A stretch of 64,000 nucleotides of DNA, taken from contig NZ_JAFCJI010000002.1 in assembly GCF_018131105.1 (NCBI RefSeq), positions 124,001-188,000 on the forward strand, in the 5' to 3' direction. The notes below the pieces were generated by a model. That model was not told where the DNA came from. It did not search any database and worked only from the letters and a program-made list of their open reading frames with translations. Both the position numbers and the translations under genes were made by a program. This stretch comes from Bradyrhizobium manausense (lineage in GTDB: Bacteria; Pseudomonadota; Alphaproteobacteria; Rhizobiales; Xanthobacteraceae). This document shows positions 24,684 to 32,446 of the stretch, one piece after another (within the stretch, counting starts at the first letter, position 1; each line of letters begins with the position of its first letter).

Positions 24684-24944
24684 TTGAGCACGGACATCCC
24701 GCAGCACAATCCCCAGCCAGGCATGGCCGAGCGCGCCATCGACGCGGCGACTGATGTCTCACACACCATCGGCGAAGTTGCCGGAGGTTTGCGCGCGGCT
24801 GTCGACCGCCTCACCTATACGATCAACGAAGCGAGAAAGCCGGGTCGACCGCTCTCCACGGTCGCGGCGATTACGCGCGAGGCTCCCTTGGCCAGCCTGT
24901 TCATCGCGTTTCTCTTTGGTGTTGCCGTCGCGCGTCGACACTAG
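24684..24944 (+). CDS. small membrane-anchored protein (DUF883/YqjD-like)
   Basis: An amphipathic helical region (DVSHTIGEVAGGLRAAVDRL...) ends in a C-terminal hydrophobic segment (PLASLFIAFLFGVAVARR). This is the layout of ElaB/YqjD/DUF883 proteins, which anchor ribosomes or other partners to the inner membrane. The start is uncertain: TTG with GGAG upstream is used here. A GTG at 24642 and an ATG at 24723 are alternatives. Confidence 0.6.
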   Translation: MSTDIPQHNPQPGMAERAIDAATDVSHTIGEVAGGLRAAVDRLTYTINEARKPGRPLSTVAAITREAPLASLFIAFLFGVAVARRH

Positions 24945-25280
24945 CCTCGGACCAAGGCAATCGGATTCAAGCATTGCTGACGTCGGCTGGCGCCGGAGTT
25001 CGGTTTTTCCTGCCGCATGATTTTCAGGCCGATTTCGGCGTGGCCGTGCCATTGAGCTACCAGCCTGCGCGTCCTCCTCACCCTGTCGAGCGTCTTCAGG
25101 CTTTGCCCCGAACGCGGCCAAGGGCGGCTGCCGCTAGGTGGGTGCACCTTTACCCCGATACGGCCCTTTTGGGACCATCCTCACAGACTTGCCTAAATTT
25201 AATCCCGTAACGTGCTCACGATCGCTCGATCCGGGGGTTTTCTATAGCCATGTTCAGTCAAAAGTGATTGAGACGGAACC
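24945..25280. other. 336-base interval with no clear gene
   Basis: A leftward frame of ~68 codons covers part of it but has no ribosome-binding site, and its composition is that of a relic. GGTAGCTCAATGG on the minus strand near 25055 resembles a tRNA D-arm, but no acceptor or T-arm pairs with it. I see no terminator or promoter I would defend. Confidence 0.4.
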
Positions 25281-26111
25281 ATGAAGAAGGTTTTTGGAAT
25301 TCTGGCCTTTCTTTGCGTCCTGGCGGCGGGCCAATATATCCTCGTCAGCAAATTCGCTATCCGGCACGAGATGCTGTCCTTGTTCGACGCTTCGCGTCAG
25401 CGGCCGATCTCGGTCGAGATCGCCGTGCGGCGCGACTACGAGACCAAGGCCAATCTCGGCCTCTGGAAGCTTCCGGTCGCCGTCATCAGCAACGGCAACA
25501 CCGTCAAGGCCACCGAATATTCATTCCTCGCCAACGTGCTCGCGGCGCGCGGCTATCTGGTTGCCAGCGTCCAGCAGGACCTGCCGAGCGATCCTCCGCT
25601 GATGACCCATGTCGGCCAGCAATATGTCGGCCGGCGCGAGGTCTATATGCGTTGCGAGGCCAACATCCTCTACGTGCTGAACACGTTGAAGGGGCGACAG
25701 CAGAATGCCGACTACGACCACATCACGCTGGTCGGCCATTCCAACGGCGGCGATGTCTCGATGTATGTCGCCCAGCAGCATCCCGAACTCGTGTCGAAGG
25801 TGATCACGCTCGACAATCTCAGGGTCCCCTTCGTCATCAACGACCGCATGAAGATCCTTTCGTTCCGTTCCAAGGACCCGCATTTCCAGACCGATCCCGG
25901 CGTGCTACCGACGCCGGAAGAGGCCAAGGCGCGCGGCATCGACATCATCCATACAGGCGCGCAGCACACCGAGATGAGCGATCGCGGTCCCGATGCCGTC
26001 AAGGAAAAAATCCAGGCGACGCTCGACCACTTCCTGCGCGACAGCGCCAGCAGCACGCTTGCGCCGGCCGACACAACCACCCCGATGATCATGAACCCCG
26101 GCGATTTTTAG
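25281..26111 (+). CDS. exported alpha/beta hydrolase
   Basis: 276 residues. An N-terminal hydrophobic helix (MKKVFGILAFLCVLAAGQYI) suggests export or membrane anchoring. The nucleophile elbow GHSNGG carries the Ser. An Asp lies near TLDNLRVPF and a His in GAQHTEM, so a catalytic triad is plausible. It is related to lipase- or esterase-like hydrolases of unknown substrate. Read start: ATG with GACGGAACC upstream. Stand-alone gene. Confidence 0.75.
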   Translation: MKKVFGILAFLCVLAAGQYILVSKFAIRHEMLSLFDASRQRPISVEIAVRRDYETKANLGLWKLPVAVISNGNTVKATEYSFLANVLAARGYLVASVQQDLPSDPPLMTHVGQQYVGRREVYMRCEANILYVLNTLKGRQQNADYDHITLVGHSNGGDVSMYVAQQHPELVSKVITLDNLRVPFVINDRMKILSFRSKDPHFQTDPGVLPTPEEAKARGIDIIHTGAQHTEMSDRGPDAVKEKIQATLDHFLRDSASSTLAPADTTTPMIMNPGDF

Positions 26112-26186
26112 CCGGAAGCTTCGCGGCAGATCAACGCAACTCCATGCCGGCCACGATAGAGAGGCCGCACGGCATCGGAGAGGCAC

Positions 26187-26474
26187 GTGTCGCACCATAT
26201 CGATATCGAGAAGCTTGGTACGGAGAGCCTTGGTCTGGCCCCTGCAAGGCGGCGCGGGCTCTTACGCCACGTCTATCGTTCGGTCCGCACGCTGTTGCGG
26301 TCGATCGTCGCGCGCATCGACCTCTTGCAATTTCCGGGATCGTGCTGCGGCTCACCACTGAGCTTTGCGCCAATCCCTCTAACTGCAAATCCCTGCCGGG
26401 TGAACCGCCAGGGACCAGCAGAAAGGATGATGGACTGCTCCCGCGTCAGGATTTGCCCTTGCCCGGCTGCATGA
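26187..26474 (+). CDS. possible small basic protein (95 aa), doubtful
   Basis: Starts at GTG with GGAGAGGCAC just before it: MSHHIDIEKLGTESLGLAP then a basic helix (RRRGLLRHVYRSVRTLLRSI). The second half looks less protein-like (many Cys and Pro), and its end overlaps the phasin gene on the other strand by 29 bases. Either the gene is real with a ragged tail or it is a decayed fragment. Confidence 0.3.
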   Translation: MSHHIDIEKLGTESLGLAPARRRGLLRHVYRSVRTLLRSIVARIDLLQFPGSCCGSPLSFAPIPLTANPCRVNRQGPAERMMDCSRVRICPCPAA

Positions 26475-26787
26475 AATTGCCGGTCATCTGGCGCATGTGG
26501 TCACCGGCATTGGTGAACTGGCTTCGCAGGAACTCGGACTGGATTCGCATCGCCTCCTGAACGTCGGTTGCGTGAACCAGTTTGCGGGCATGCTCGAACG
26601 CCGCCTTCATGTTCTGCTCGGTGAAGGCGAGCGCCTGCTTGGAGACGTCCGCGCCCGCACCGGGAACAGACGACATCGACTTGGTGGCGGCATCGAAAAA
26701 CATGCCGAACGCCTTCTCCGCCTGGTCGATCGTTTTCTCGGCTAGGTCACGCAGTTCAGCCGGAACTTCGAGCTTCGGTTCGATCAT
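26446..26787 (-). CDS. phasin-family protein
   Basis: A small helical protein (113 aa) with the phasin pattern: VPAELRDLAEKTIDQAEKAF, then TEQNMKAAFEHARKLVHATD and QSEFLRSQFTNAGDHMRQMT. Phasins coat polyhydroxybutyrate granules in the cytoplasm and control granule size. The ATG is preceded by GGGAGGAG; the longer frame upstream is ignored. No PHB synthase is nearby, which is usual for accessory phasins in Bradyrhizobium. Confidence 0.85.
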   Translation of the reverse strand: MIEPKLEVPAELRDLAEKTIDQAEKAFGMFFDAATKSMSSVPGAGADVSKQALAFTEQNMKAAFEHARKLVHATDVQEAMRIQSEFLRSQFTNAGDHMRQMTGNFMQPGKGKS

Positions 26788-26931
26788 GGTCGCACTCCTC
26801 CCTCTTTTTACCCACTGATTATCACATCTGCCGCACCACCTTCCAGCGGCGTGCAGCCGCAACGGCCGCAACTTTGCGGTCCGTTTCGGCCGGGAAGATG
26901 GACAAAACGTAATCTCGGCCCGCCGCGGAGC

Positions 26932-27117
26932 CTAGGACAGGGGATGTTCGGGGAGTGTTTCGTCGGTGGCGAGGTCTTCGACGAGCCTGATGACCTCAAA
27001 GCGCTGTCGGGGAGCGAGCTTGAGAAAGGCGCGCAGCAGGCGGAGACTCTCTACCGTGCCGGTCGCGGGTGCGCCGAGCTTGAGATGCAGTTCAGCCGCG
27101 AAATTGAGGTTTTTCAT
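26932..27117 (-). CDS. small orphan protein (61 aa)
   Basis: MKNLNFAAELHLKLGAPATG then TVESLRLLRAFLKLAPRQRF and EVIRLVEDLATDE: a compact helical protein. It matches a Bradyrhizobium small-protein style I recall, but has no function I can name. AGGTGCGAG precedes the ATG. Upstream in-frame codons look non-coding (Cys/Arg-rich). Confidence 0.6.
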   Translation of the reverse strand: MKNLNFAAELHLKLGAPATGTVESLRLLRAFLKLAPRQRFEVIRLVEDLATDETLPEHPLS

Positions 27118-27499
27118 CTCGCACCTATGACAGGATCGGCCCTTCGGGTCGGAGGCGGGAGCCCGATCAAGGACCAGATGCCGACACCGAACGCCATGGC
27201 GACGACAAACTCGAGGTCGGAGCACCCAGCAGGCTAGTACGCTGAGCTACAGATCTGAACAGGCTCGGCCCGAGAAGTTGCAATTATGACAAGGAACAAC
27301 CCGTCGGGCAAGCCAAACCGTGCAACTTAGCGATGCTTCGCCGGCATCGCGCCACGGCAATTCCGGATAACAGGAATTCGAGCCATCGTCACCCACCTGC
27401 GTCAAGAAGCAGCATCAGTCATCACGCCGTTCTAATAGTTGTCAATTCGACCAACGTTTCGGGCTGTTTCCGGCATGCTCGGAAACTGGCAACCGCGGA
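27118..27499. other. 382-base interval without a gene
   Basis: It contains AATTCC-N8-GGAATT (27359-27378), a small dyad, and a CCCGTCGGGCAA string near 27301 that resembles the GCCCG motif found at two other places in the window. Otherwise nothing is supported. Confidence 0.4.
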
Positions 27500-27964
27500 C
27501 TAGCGCTTCTTCAGCGTATACACGTAATCGTTGAGCCCGATTTCGGCGGTTGTATCGTCGACGAAATGAATGTCGATCTCGCAGCCGGTCTCCAGCGTCC
27601 TGATGTGCGATCCTGTGAGGCCGAGCGAAGCGGCAAGCGCCTTGGGATCGGCCCTCTTGTCGGCACGCTGCATCTCGTCGAATGCTCCCTGGAAGATCAT
27701 GTCGGGACCATAGTCGGTCACTTTGTATTGCGGCTTCGCGCAGGCAAACGGGCGCGGACCGGAGATTTCCCTGGTCTTCAGGACGACCGTCTTGCCGATC
27801 AGCCGCGCGCGCTCCGCATCGTCAGGTTTGCGATGCCGATCAGCCCATGGCGCCAGTGCAGCCGTCGTCAATGTCCAGCCTCCGACATAAAACGGATCGG
27901 CGGCCGTGGCGGGGCCGGCGAGGCAAAGAGATGCGAACAAACAAACAGCGCGCGTCCATTTCAT
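27500..27964 (-). CDS. secreted protein of unknown function (154 aa)
   Basis: A clear signal peptide (MKWTRAVCLFASLCLAGPAT, cut near ATA-A) leads to a small periplasmic domain with YVGGWTLTTAALAPWAD, a stretch KTVVLKTREISGPRPFAC, one further Cys in TGCEIDIHF, and a closing YVYTLKKR. Two cysteines could form a disulfide. The family looks like a rhizobial orphan. It has no operon partner. Confidence 0.65.
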   Translation of the reverse strand: MKWTRAVCLFASLCLAGPATAADPFYVGGWTLTTAALAPWADRHRKPDDAERARLIGKTVVLKTREISGPRPFACAKPQYKVTDYGPDMIFQGAFDEMQRADKRADPKALAASLGLTGSHIRTLETGCEIDIHFVDDTTAEIGLNDYVYTLKKR

Positions 27965-28159
27965 CTAACGAGTCCCCTTGATCTCGCCTTTGGACTCGCC
28001 GCTCCGCGTCACGGTTCACGATTGCCCGATATTTCTCGCGCCATGAACCGTCGTTCAAGATGATGCGACCAAGCAATTGCGAAAACGGCCACGCAGATCA
28101 CGGGCGCCATGGCTGATGGACTGTTTTGATTCGGGCGCACGTCAGCAAAGGACGACGGC

Positions 28160-28516
28160 ATGCTTTCTCGCTGCGATCTCATCAAGGGCGCCGCGGTCGC
28201 GCTTCTCACGCTCTCGACGCAGGGCGCATGGGCGCAGGAAACCAAAATGAACCTGTTCAAGATCGTAACCATCAGGGACGAGATCATCATCGGGCTGTCG
28301 CCCGAGGAGCTCAAAGCCCTCGGCGGCAACGACGCCAGCGCGGTCGCGCATGCACTGGCGCAGAAGGGCGATCTGACCGTCTGGCAATACAACGTACATC
28401 GCGGACAGAATGGCGAAATGCAGCATGCGCCAACGGCCAAGATCGGCCTGCTCGCCAACGCCTCGCTCCGCGTCGAGCCCTACACCACGCCCTACCAGAT
28501 CATGCCGCATCCGTAA
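28160..28516 (+). CDS. secreted protein of unknown function (118 aa)
   Basis: Signal peptide MLSRCDLIKGAAVALLTLST, cut near AWA-Q, then a small domain: NLFKIVTIRDEIIIGLSPEE, LKALGGNDASAVAHALAQKG and DLTVWQYNVHRGQNGE. The middle could be an alpha/beta sandwich. Unrecognised. It ends just before a strong hairpin shared with the convergent gene. Confidence 0.6.
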   Translation: MLSRCDLIKGAAVALLTLSTQGAWAQETKMNLFKIVTIRDEIIIGLSPEELKALGGNDASAVAHALAQKGDLTVWQYNVHRGQNGEMQHAPTAKIGLLANASLRVEPYTTPYQIMPHP

Positions 28517-28530
28517 GACGCAACGGAGAA

Positions 28531-28556
28531 CTGCCGGCGGCGAACACCGCCGGCAG
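28531..28556. terminator. perfect 10-bp hairpin between convergent genes
   Basis: CTGCCGGCGG-CGAACA-CCGCCGGCAG. It lies 15 bases after one stop and 7 before the other, so it can serve both strands. No T-run on either side; it may also protect 3' ends. Confidence 0.6.
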
Positions 28557-28562
28557 CTACAT

Positions 28563-29126
28563 TCAGCGGCGTCGCGTCGATGCATCAGTCGCAAAGCCGT
28601 AGACCAGCGCCAGTCGGTCGAGGCATTCGCGAAATCGCCGGGCAAAATAGTCGTTCCAGCGCTGCGTGCGTACGGCACGTCGCTGCCCGATCTGATCCAT
28701 GGTCAGGCCGAGCACCAGCACGTCATGCACCAGTGCCGCACCGTCGGTGCCAAGCTCGCGCTCGACCCGGTTCAGCCGCAGCACCGCCTGGCGCTGGCTC
28801 TCGATCACGGGCTCGCGGGAGCGCGCCCCGTCGACATGCTCCCGGGTTGGATCCATGGCCTGGGGTCCCCGCTCCGCCCTCTCCCAGTCATTCTGATAGG
28901 CGCGGCCGCCCCGATACTGCGCCTCGTCGATCTGATGATGCGCGTGCAGCCGACCGAGCGGATCATGGCGGATCGATCGCATGGCGACGATCTTCTCGTC
29001 CAGATCGAGCGCGAGCGGATTATCGACCTCGACTTCGGCCAATTCCGCGTTGAGCGGCTGGTCACGCGATCGCCGGTCGTGAGGGCCGGTCAATTTGTAG
29101 GACATGTTGCGTCTGGCACGTGCCAC
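28563..29126 (-). CDS. DUF6456-like protein
   Basis: 187 residues. The C-terminal half reads GGRAYQNDWERAERG, DPTREHVDGA, LNRVERELGTDGAALVHDVL and FRECLDRLALVYGFA, the pattern I associate with DUF6456, an alphaproteobacterial family often next to regulators. The start is GTG with CAAGGAG seven bases upstream; the ATG seven codons later has none. It is 49 bases downstream of the GcrA-like gene in the same direction and probably co-transcribed with it under the S24 operator. Confidence 0.65.
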   Translation of the reverse strand: MARARRNMSYKLTGPHDRRSRDQPLNAELAEVEVDNPLALDLDEKIVAMRSIRHDPLGRLHAHHQIDEAQYRGGRAYQNDWERAERGPQAMDPTREHVDGARSREPVIESQRQAVLRLNRVERELGTDGAALVHDVLVLGLTMDQIGQRRAVRTQRWNDYFARRFRECLDRLALVYGFATDASTRRR

Positions 29127-29175
29127 TCGAAAACTCCTTGCGAATTGACGTAAGAAGGGCTGCTGCTCCCACCGG

Positions 29176-29709
29176 TCAGGCAGCGAAGACCAGCCTCAAT
29201 ACGACGGCACCGGCCGTGCGATCGGACGCGGTGCCGGGACCGCGGGTCAGCTTCGCATGCGGCGCGCAATAGCTTGACCCGTGCAGACGCGGATGACCGC
29301 AAAAGCTGATCGCCTCTCCTTCCTTGTCGCCGCCATAGGGATAGCGACAATCGCCTCGCTCGAGCTCGATCAGCGGGACCAGGCGCGGCCGGACGCCCAC
29401 GCAACGCAGTTTGAGCAGACGGGCCGGTTTCAGTGCCGATGGCGGCGGCAGGTTCAGGCCGGGGATTGCCACACGAGGCGGCGAGAGCGTACTGGGTTCG
29501 CCCGGCAAGGACGGCACGATCGATGGACTCGCCAGACGTTCAAGCGCGCCGAGCCGGAGCCGCTTGGCGCGACCGGCCACTGCATTGCGTGTGTAAACCG
29601 TTCCAAACCTTGCGTTAATCCGTTTTCCGATCTCCGCATATGACAGTCCTTTGAAAAAATAGTCGCGAAGCGCGTCGGAATGCTCCGACGGCCAGTGGCC
29701 CGGTTCCAT
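29176..29709 (-). CDS. GcrA-family cell-cycle regulator paralog
   Basis: 177 residues. An N-terminal helix-turn-helix (HWPSEHSDALRDYFFKGLSY, then AEIGKR...TRNAVAGRAKRL) matches the GcrA DNA-binding domain, though the helix connection is longer than usual. The C-terminus holds a Cys/His cluster (GDCRYPYGG, SFCGHPR, SSYCAPHAKL) as in GcrA. GcrA joins sigma-70 RNA polymerase at methylated GANTC promoters. The low match to the core GcrA suggests an accessory paralog. The promoter overlaps an S24-type operator, so it is probably repressed by the divergent gene. Confidence 0.75.
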   Translation of the reverse strand: MEPGHWPSEHSDALRDYFFKGLSYAEIGKRINARFGTVYTRNAVAGRAKRLRLGALERLASPSIVPSLPGEPSTLSPPRVAIPGLNLPPPSALKPARLLKLRCVGVRPRLVPLIELERGDCRYPYGGDKEGEAISFCGHPRLHGSSYCAPHAKLTRGPGTASDRTAGAVVLRLVFAA

Positions 29710-29758
29710 GCTGCTGTCCTGTGGTGCGCCCCGATTCCACGATCCGGAGGCGAGACAC

Positions 29759-29787
29759 ACATTCCGTTATTCCGAACACTAAGTCAA
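29759..29787 (-). promoter_or_regulatory. promoter of the GcrA-like gene with S24-type operator
   Basis: Read leftward: TTGACT, 17 bases, GAATGT. The operator TTCCG-TTATT-CCGAA (29762-29776) overlaps the spacer and -10. One half-site differs at one base from the consensus TTCCG-N5-CGGAA seen at the other sites. The -10 is weak. Confidence 0.5.
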
Positions 29788-29809
29788 GCCAAAATTCTGA
29801 TATTCATAA

Positions 29810-29838
29810 TTGCATTAATTCCGAATTTCGGATTACAA
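29810..29838 (+). promoter_or_regulatory. promoter of the S24 repressor gene with operator
   Basis: TTGCAT, 17 bases, TTACAA. TTCCG-AATTT-CGGAT (29819-29833) fills the second part of the spacer. Its core TCCGAA-T-TTCGGA is a perfect 6-bp dyad. The position relative to the -35 is the same as at 30511-30539, as expected for autorepression. Confidence 0.6.
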
Positions 29839-29871
29839 CGGACGAAGCCGGGGGCAATCGAGGGAATCACC

Positions 29872-30480
29872 ATGTTGGACGTTGCGATGATCGAGCGGGG
29901 CCTGGAAAAGACAGGCAAGAGCAAGGGCGGACTGGCCGCTGCGATGGGCGTACGCCCGGGCGCGGTTTCGGAAATCCTCGGTGGCGAACGGCTGGTCAAG
30001 GCCTCGGAAATCATTCCGATCATGGAATATCTTGAGCTCAATCTCGCGCCGATCATGGGCCGCGTCGGCGCCGGCGCGGTGATCGAGCCGGATTTCGAGC
30101 AAGTTCCGCCGGAGGGGCTCGGCGACATCGCGCTGCCCTTCCCGATCATGGAAGAAACCGTCGCCTTCGAGATCGTCGGCGATTCGATGCTGCCCAAATA
30201 TGAAAGCGGGGACGTGATTGTGGTCTACAAGGACCAGCGTCACCCGCTGTCCAGTTTCTACGGCGAAGAGGCCGTGGTCCGGCTCAAGACCGGCGAACGC
30301 TATCTGAAGACCATCGAGCGAGGCAAATCTCCCTCCGTCGTCAACCTCAACAGCTTCAACGCGAAGCCGATCGTCGGCGTCAAGCTCGACTGGGTCGGAG
30401 AGATCTGCCTCTCCATGCCGAAGGGTCAGCTCGAGCGGCTGCGCGCCAAGTCGGCCCGGCCCCGCAAGAAAGGGCGATAG
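29872..30480 (+). CDS. XRE/S24 (LexA/cI-type) transcriptional repressor
   Basis: 202 residues. An N-terminal helix-turn-helix (SKGGLAAAMGVRPGAVSEIL) is joined to an S24 peptidase domain. The catalytic Ser is Ser105 (GDSMLPKYESGD) and the Lys is Lys146 (GERYLKTI). The Ala-Gly pair at 67-68 (GRVGAGAV) is the expected self-cleavage site. Such repressors dimerise on operators and can lose repression by RecA-stimulated autocleavage. The ATG has GAGGGAAT upstream. Operators lie before it, before the divergent gcrA-like gene and after its stop. Confidence 0.87.
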   Translation: MLDVAMIERGLEKTGKSKGGLAAAMGVRPGAVSEILGGERLVKASEIIPIMEYLELNLAPIMGRVGAGAVIEPDFEQVPPEGLGDIALPFPIMEETVAFEIVGDSMLPKYESGDVIVVYKDQRHPLSSFYGEEAVVRLKTGERYLKTIERGKSPSVVNLNSFNAKPIVGVKLDWVGEICLSMPKGQLERLRAKSARPRKKGR

Positions 30481-30488
30481 GCGCCGAT

Positions 30489-30503
30489 TTCCGATTTTTG
30501 GAA
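30489..30503. promoter_or_regulatory. S24-type operator, upstream member of a pair
   Basis: TTCCG-ATTTT-TGGAA, nine of ten half-site bases matching TTCCG-N5-CGGAA. It lies just after the repressor stop and 31 bp, about three helical turns, before the next operator, allowing cooperative binding on one face. Confidence 0.55.
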
Positions 30504-30510
30504 ATCCACC

Positions 30511-30539
30511 TTGACTTGATTCCGTTTTTCGGAAATAAT
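30511..30539 (+). promoter_or_regulatory. promoter of the 91-aa gene with S24-type operator
   Basis: TTGACT, 17 bases, AATAAT. A perfect operator, TTCCG-TTTTT-CGGAA (30520-30534), covers the spacer and reaches the -10. It is the best match to consensus at all three promoters of the cassette. Confidence 0.65.
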
Positions 30540-30581
30540 CTGCCGCGCGTCGGGTTACCGGGCGCGCGGCAGGATCGTTTG

Positions 30582-30857
30582 ATGCAGTATTTCGTCGTGA
30601 TGATCGACTATGGGCGACGCGGTCGCGAGGCCATCGTCGACCCCGAGATCACAAGGCGCGAAGTTATCTCCCGCGTCAGTTCCGGCGAATACCAGAACAT
30701 CTCGTTCATCCATGAAATCGCGGAGAACTCCGTCGAGGACGTGACCGAAGCCATTTTGGCTGAGGCCGTCCTCCCCGAAATCCCGCCTGAGGACGTTGAC
30801 CTTCAGGCGATCCGACATGATCACGCTCGCGACATGCGCAAGCACGAGAAAGCGTGA
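30582..30857 (+). CDS. unknown 91-aa protein under S24-type control
   Basis: MQYFVVMIDYGRRGREAIVD, then PEITRREVISRVSSGEYQNI and SFIHEIAENSVEDVTEAILA, ending in a His/Lys-rich tail. It appears soluble with an alpha/beta start. Unrecognised. The start is supported by AGGAT upstream and a short leader from a strong promoter that carries a perfect operator, so it is probably kept off until the repressor is inactivated. Confidence 0.65.
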   Translation: MQYFVVMIDYGRRGREAIVDPEITRREVISRVSSGEYQNISFIHEIAENSVEDVTEAILAEAVLPEIPPEDVDLQAIRHDHARDMRKHEKA

Positions 30858-30896
30858 CGCAGGCTGGAGCAGCCTGCGTCATTGTCCAATCCAGAC

Positions 30897-31871
30897 TCAC
30901 ACCGTGAGGACGGTCGATCCCGTGGTCTTGCGCGCAGCGAGATCGGCATGCGCCTTGGCGGCGTCCTTCAGCGCGTAGGTCTGATGCACCTCGATCTTGA
31001 CCGCGCCTGACTTGACGACGTCGAACAGTTCGTTCGCCATCGCGACCAGGTTTTCGCGCTTGGCCGCGTAGGTGAACAATGTCGGCCGGGTCACGTAGAG
31101 CGAGCCCTTCTGCGCGAGCAGACCGAGATTGAGCGGCTCGACCGCACCGGAGGACGCGCCGAACAGCGCAGCGACGCCAAGCGGCGCAAGGCAATCGAGC
31201 GACTTCAGGAACGTGTCCCTGCCGACGGAATCATAGACCACCGGCACCTTCTTGCCGCCGGTGATCTCGTCGACGCGCTTCACGAAATCCTCGCGGCTGT
31301 AGATGATGACATGGTCGCAACCATGGGCCTTGGCGAGTTTTGCCTTCTCGTCGCTGCTGACCGTGCCGATCACGGTCGCACCGAGATGCTTCGCCCACTG
31401 GCTCAGGATCAGGCCGACGCCGCCGGCAGCCGCATGCAGCAGGATGGTGTCGCCGGCCTTCACGCGATAGGTTTGCCGGATCAGGTACTGCGTGGTCAGC
31501 CCCTTCAGCATCATGGCTGCCGCGGTCTTGTCGTCGACGCCGTCAGGCAGCTTCAACAGCCGATCTGCCGGGATCAGCCGCGCCTCGGAATAGGCGCCGA
31601 GAGGCGATGCACCATAGGCGACGCGATCGCCCGGCTTTAGATCGGTGACGCCCGGCCCGACCTCCTCGACAACGCCAGCAGCCTCGCTGCCAAGCCCGCT
31701 CGGCAATTGCGCGGGATACACACCCGAGCGATTGTAGATGTCGACGAAGTTGAGACCGACGGCCGTGTGGCGAATGCGTGCTTCACCCGGTCCAGGCTTG
31801 CCGACACTGACTTCCTCCCAGACCAGAACTTCCGGACCGCCGGTCTTGTGAAAACGAATGGCGTGGGTCAT
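30897..31871 (-). CDS. NADPH:quinone oxidoreductase (zeta-crystallin type)
   Basis: A 324-residue zinc-independent member of the medium-chain dehydrogenase family that reduces quinones with one or two electrons from NADPH. The quinone-oxidoreductase opening (MTHAIRFHKTGGPEVLVWEE) and the cofactor motif HAAAGGVGLI are present; catalytic Zn cysteines are absent. GGGAG precedes the ATG. It stands alone and is convergent with the small S24-controlled gene. Confidence 0.87.
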   Translation of the reverse strand: MTHAIRFHKTGGPEVLVWEEVSVGKPGPGEARIRHTAVGLNFVDIYNRSGVYPAQLPSGLGSEAAGVVEEVGPGVTDLKPGDRVAYGASPLGAYSEARLIPADRLLKLPDGVDDKTAAAMMLKGLTTQYLIRQTYRVKAGDTILLHAAAGGVGLILSQWAKHLGATVIGTVSSDEKAKLAKAHGCDHVIIYSREDFVKRVDEITGGKKVPVVYDSVGRDTFLKSLDCLAPLGVAALFGASSGAVEPLNLGLLAQKGSLYVTRPTLFTYAAKRENLVAMANELFDVVKSGAVKIEVHQTYALKDAAKAHADLAARKTTGSTVLTV

Positions 31872-32098
31872 GGGCGTTGCTCCCTTATCGTTGCGTTGAC
31901 GGTCCGAGAAAAAGCGGATCGGCCGGAGAAATAGGCATTTTGTCGGCCCGTTACAGTACAGAGACGTAACAAGAATGTCACAGCGAACGACAAACCCTCG
32001 CCGTTCCGTCTCTGTTCGAAAGAGTTGATGACGGCATCCTCGCGACCGGCAGTAGCCTTTGCGCGGGGTTTGGTGGTCGCCTGCGAAGGAGAGCCGAG

Positions 32099-32299
32099 AT
32101 GCCAGCTTATGTACTGCATCATCAGGATATCGAAATCGCGCCTGTGATTTGCCCGACATGCATGGGGTTCCTGCCGATGTACGTGCGTGAGGTCGAGCCG
32201 CACTGGAGCCTTGCCAAGATCGACTTCGTCTATGAATGCGCCGATTGCGGCGCGGAAGTCAGGCAAACCATCCGCAAGCCGGAGCTGCTGCGGCACTGA
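32099..32299 (+). CDS. small zinc-ribbon-like protein (66 aa)
   Basis: Two CxxC pairs, CPTC near residue 18 and CADC near residue 47, are spaced like a zinc ribbon, with an aromatic strand between them (FVYECADCGAEVRQTI). GGAGAGCCGAG precedes the ATG. It may bind Zn and a nucleic acid or protein partner. Rhizobial orphan; no operon partner. Confidence 0.7.
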   Translation: MPAYVLHHQDIEIAPVICPTCMGFLPMYVREVEPHWSLAKIDFVYECADCGAEVRQTIRKPELLRH

Positions 32300-32446
32300 T
32301 CGCACGATCGGCCCGCTTGTTAAGTATTTGCGCTGAACGGAAAAAGCGGCCGTCAGCGCGGATCAGGCCCGTCCCAAACGAGGCTTGTTCTTTGCCGGGA
32401 ACGCAGGCAGAACAAGCCCAAGCAAGACCTTTGGGAGCGCCCTTTC

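Noticed and set aside
25049-25061. tRNA D-arm-like GGTAGCTCAATGG on the minus strand
   Set aside because: No acceptor stem, anticodon arm or T-arm can be built around it.
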